A stretch of DNA of 40,235 nt. Origin: Stomatobaculum sp. GTDB taxonomy: Bacteria; Bacillota_A; Clostridia; Lachnospirales; Lachnospiraceae. Both the position numbers and the translations under genes were made by a program. A model generated the notes under the pieces. The model did no database searches, had not been told where the DNA came from, and saw nothing but the letters and a program-made list of their open reading frames with translations. Position 1 is the stretch's first letter. Each line of letters starts with the position of its first letter. Location of the stretch: the NCBI GenBank assembly GCA_017449925.1, contig JAFSYO010000039.1:1-40235 (forward strand), read 5' to 3'. Of this stretch, positions 39,634 to 40,235 are shown piece by piece.

Positions 39634-40235
39634 ATGCGTTATTCTGTTTTTCTTAAAAAGACTTTGAGCTCTATCATCCAGGAGATGAATAAGACACCCT
39701 GGCTTTTCGTCAGAGATCCACAGAGAGACTTCAGTCGTGTCAGGAAATGGTCATTCGGCGAGACTTTGAGATTTCTTATATCCATGGAAGGAAAAGCGGT
39801 AAAAGACGAACTCCTGGAGTACTTTGATTATAGTCCGGACACACCGACCAATTCTTCCTTCAATCAGCGACGGGCTCAGATCTTGCCAGAAGCTTTTGAA
39901 TATATTTTTCATGAGTTTACATGTACTACAAGCAAAAAGAAACTGGTTCGTGGATACAGGCTGCTGGCCTGCGATGGGTCAGACTTTGGCATCTTCCACA
40001 ACCCGGAAGATAAAACAACCTATTTTCAATCCTTGCCGGGTACAAAAGGTTTTAACCAGATCCATCTCAATGCTCTGTATGATTTGCGAGCCAGAACTTA
40101 TGCGGATGCAATTATACAGCCTGCTCGTCTGGAAAACGAAAACAAGGCAGTTTGTGAGATGATCGACCGATATCAAGGTGAAGTGAAAACTGTGTTTATT
40201 GCAGACCGGGGATATGAAAGCTATAACATCTTTGC
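39634..40235 (+). CDS. IS4-family (DDE_Tnp_1-type) transposase, N-terminal part
   Basis: The first 200 residues are in the window and the frame is open at the edge. It starts MRYSVFLKKTLSSII. The first catalytic Asp is Asp114 in LLACDGSDFGIF and the second is Asp191 in FIADRGYESYNIF, the DGSDF and ADRGY blocks of IS4-type DDE enzymes; the YREK-type Glu block should lie beyond the edge. AAGGAGG precedes ATG 39634. Codon use and base composition are more A/T-rich than in the neighbouring host genes, consistent with acquisition. Confidence 0.88.
   Translation, partial: MRYSVFLKKTLSSIIQEMNKTPWLFVRDPQRDFSRVRKWSFGETLRFLISMEGKAVKDELLEYFDYSPDTPTNSSFNQRRAQILPEAFEYIFHEFTCTTSKKKLVRGYRLLACDGSDFGIFHNPEDKTTYFQSLPGTKGFNQIHLNALYDLRARTYADAIIQPARLENENKAVCEMIDRYQGEVKTVFIADRGYESYNIF

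Larger units (their letters stand above)
39437..40235 (+). mobile_element. Left part of an insertion sequence (IS4-type), cut by the window edge
   Basis: A transposase gene with its own leader hairpins follows the DUF4139 gene. The left boundary is an estimate: host sequence ends in a GC-rich half-hairpin (GCCCCCCGGCCGGGC, 39421-39435) that looks like an interrupted host terminator, and A/T-rich sequence begins just after. Terminal inverted repeats and target duplication cannot be tested because the right end is outside the window. Confidence 0.55.

Overview
The window looks like the chromosome of an anaerobic Bacillota bacterium, probably a Clostridia/Lachnospiraceae-type gut lineage. The evidence is strong AGGAGG ribosome sites before most genes, occasional TTG and GTG starts, an oxygen-independent (Cbi-type) cobalamin pathway, many small zinc-ribbon proteins, DUF5684 and CASTOR/POLLUX-type proteins, and an IS4-type transposase at the right edge. 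G+C appears to be in the mid-50s percent (estimated by eye). I saw no rRNA, tRNA, CRISPR array or phage genes, and no gene-free stretch longer than about 300 bases.

Layout. (1) 106-3601: a PhzF-like enzyme, then an S-adenosylhomocysteine/methylthioadenosine deaminase followed directly by an S-adenosylhomocysteine hydrolase homologue; the pair suggests SAH recycling through S-inosylhomocysteine. (2) 3843-10956: a same-strand operon of a zinc-ribbon protein, a multi-pass membrane protein and a soluble protein of unknown function, a complete Fe(III)-type ABC importer (lipoprotein, fused double permease, short ATPase), and a membrane-anchored beta-propeller-like protein. Its codon use, rich in ATA, differs from its neighbours. 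(3) 11147-12452: a small lipoprotein and a secreted thioredoxin fused to a DUF5684 membrane domain. (4) 12559-15399 (minus): a very large MscS-type channel with two predicted extracytoplasmic sensor regions.

(5) 15599-22212: the most unusual part, a tightly coupled nine-gene cluster. In order it holds TatA, two non-identical TatC-like proteins, a twin-arginine-signal protein whose body looks like a PqqD/RRE peptide-binding domain, a radical SAM/SPASM peptide maturase, and a 118-residue precursor-like peptide with eight Cys-Thr/Ser-Cys units in a six-residue period. A TPR lipoprotein with a Lys/Asp-rich tail, a second radical SAM enzyme of the B12-binding-domain type and a peptidase E-like serine hydrolase follow. 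I read this as a radical-SAM RiPP pathway carrying its own dedicated Tat translocase, possibly exporting an already folded, cross-linked peptide. I cannot place it in a named class.

(6) 22300-28267: accessory genes (VOC protein, NUDIX hydrolase, zinc-ribbon membrane protein, CASTOR/POLLUX-type channel protein, lipoprotein). (7) 28416-36433: a cobalamin operon cbiC-cbiD-cbiF-cbiH-cbi(J-E-T fusion)-cbiA-cbiB; cbiG and cbiL are absent from this stretch. (8) 36466-39397: a secreted protein with an internal duplication and a DUF4139/MuiA-like protein with a C-terminal zinc ribbon. (9) 39437-40235: the left end of an insertion sequence whose transposase runs off the window.
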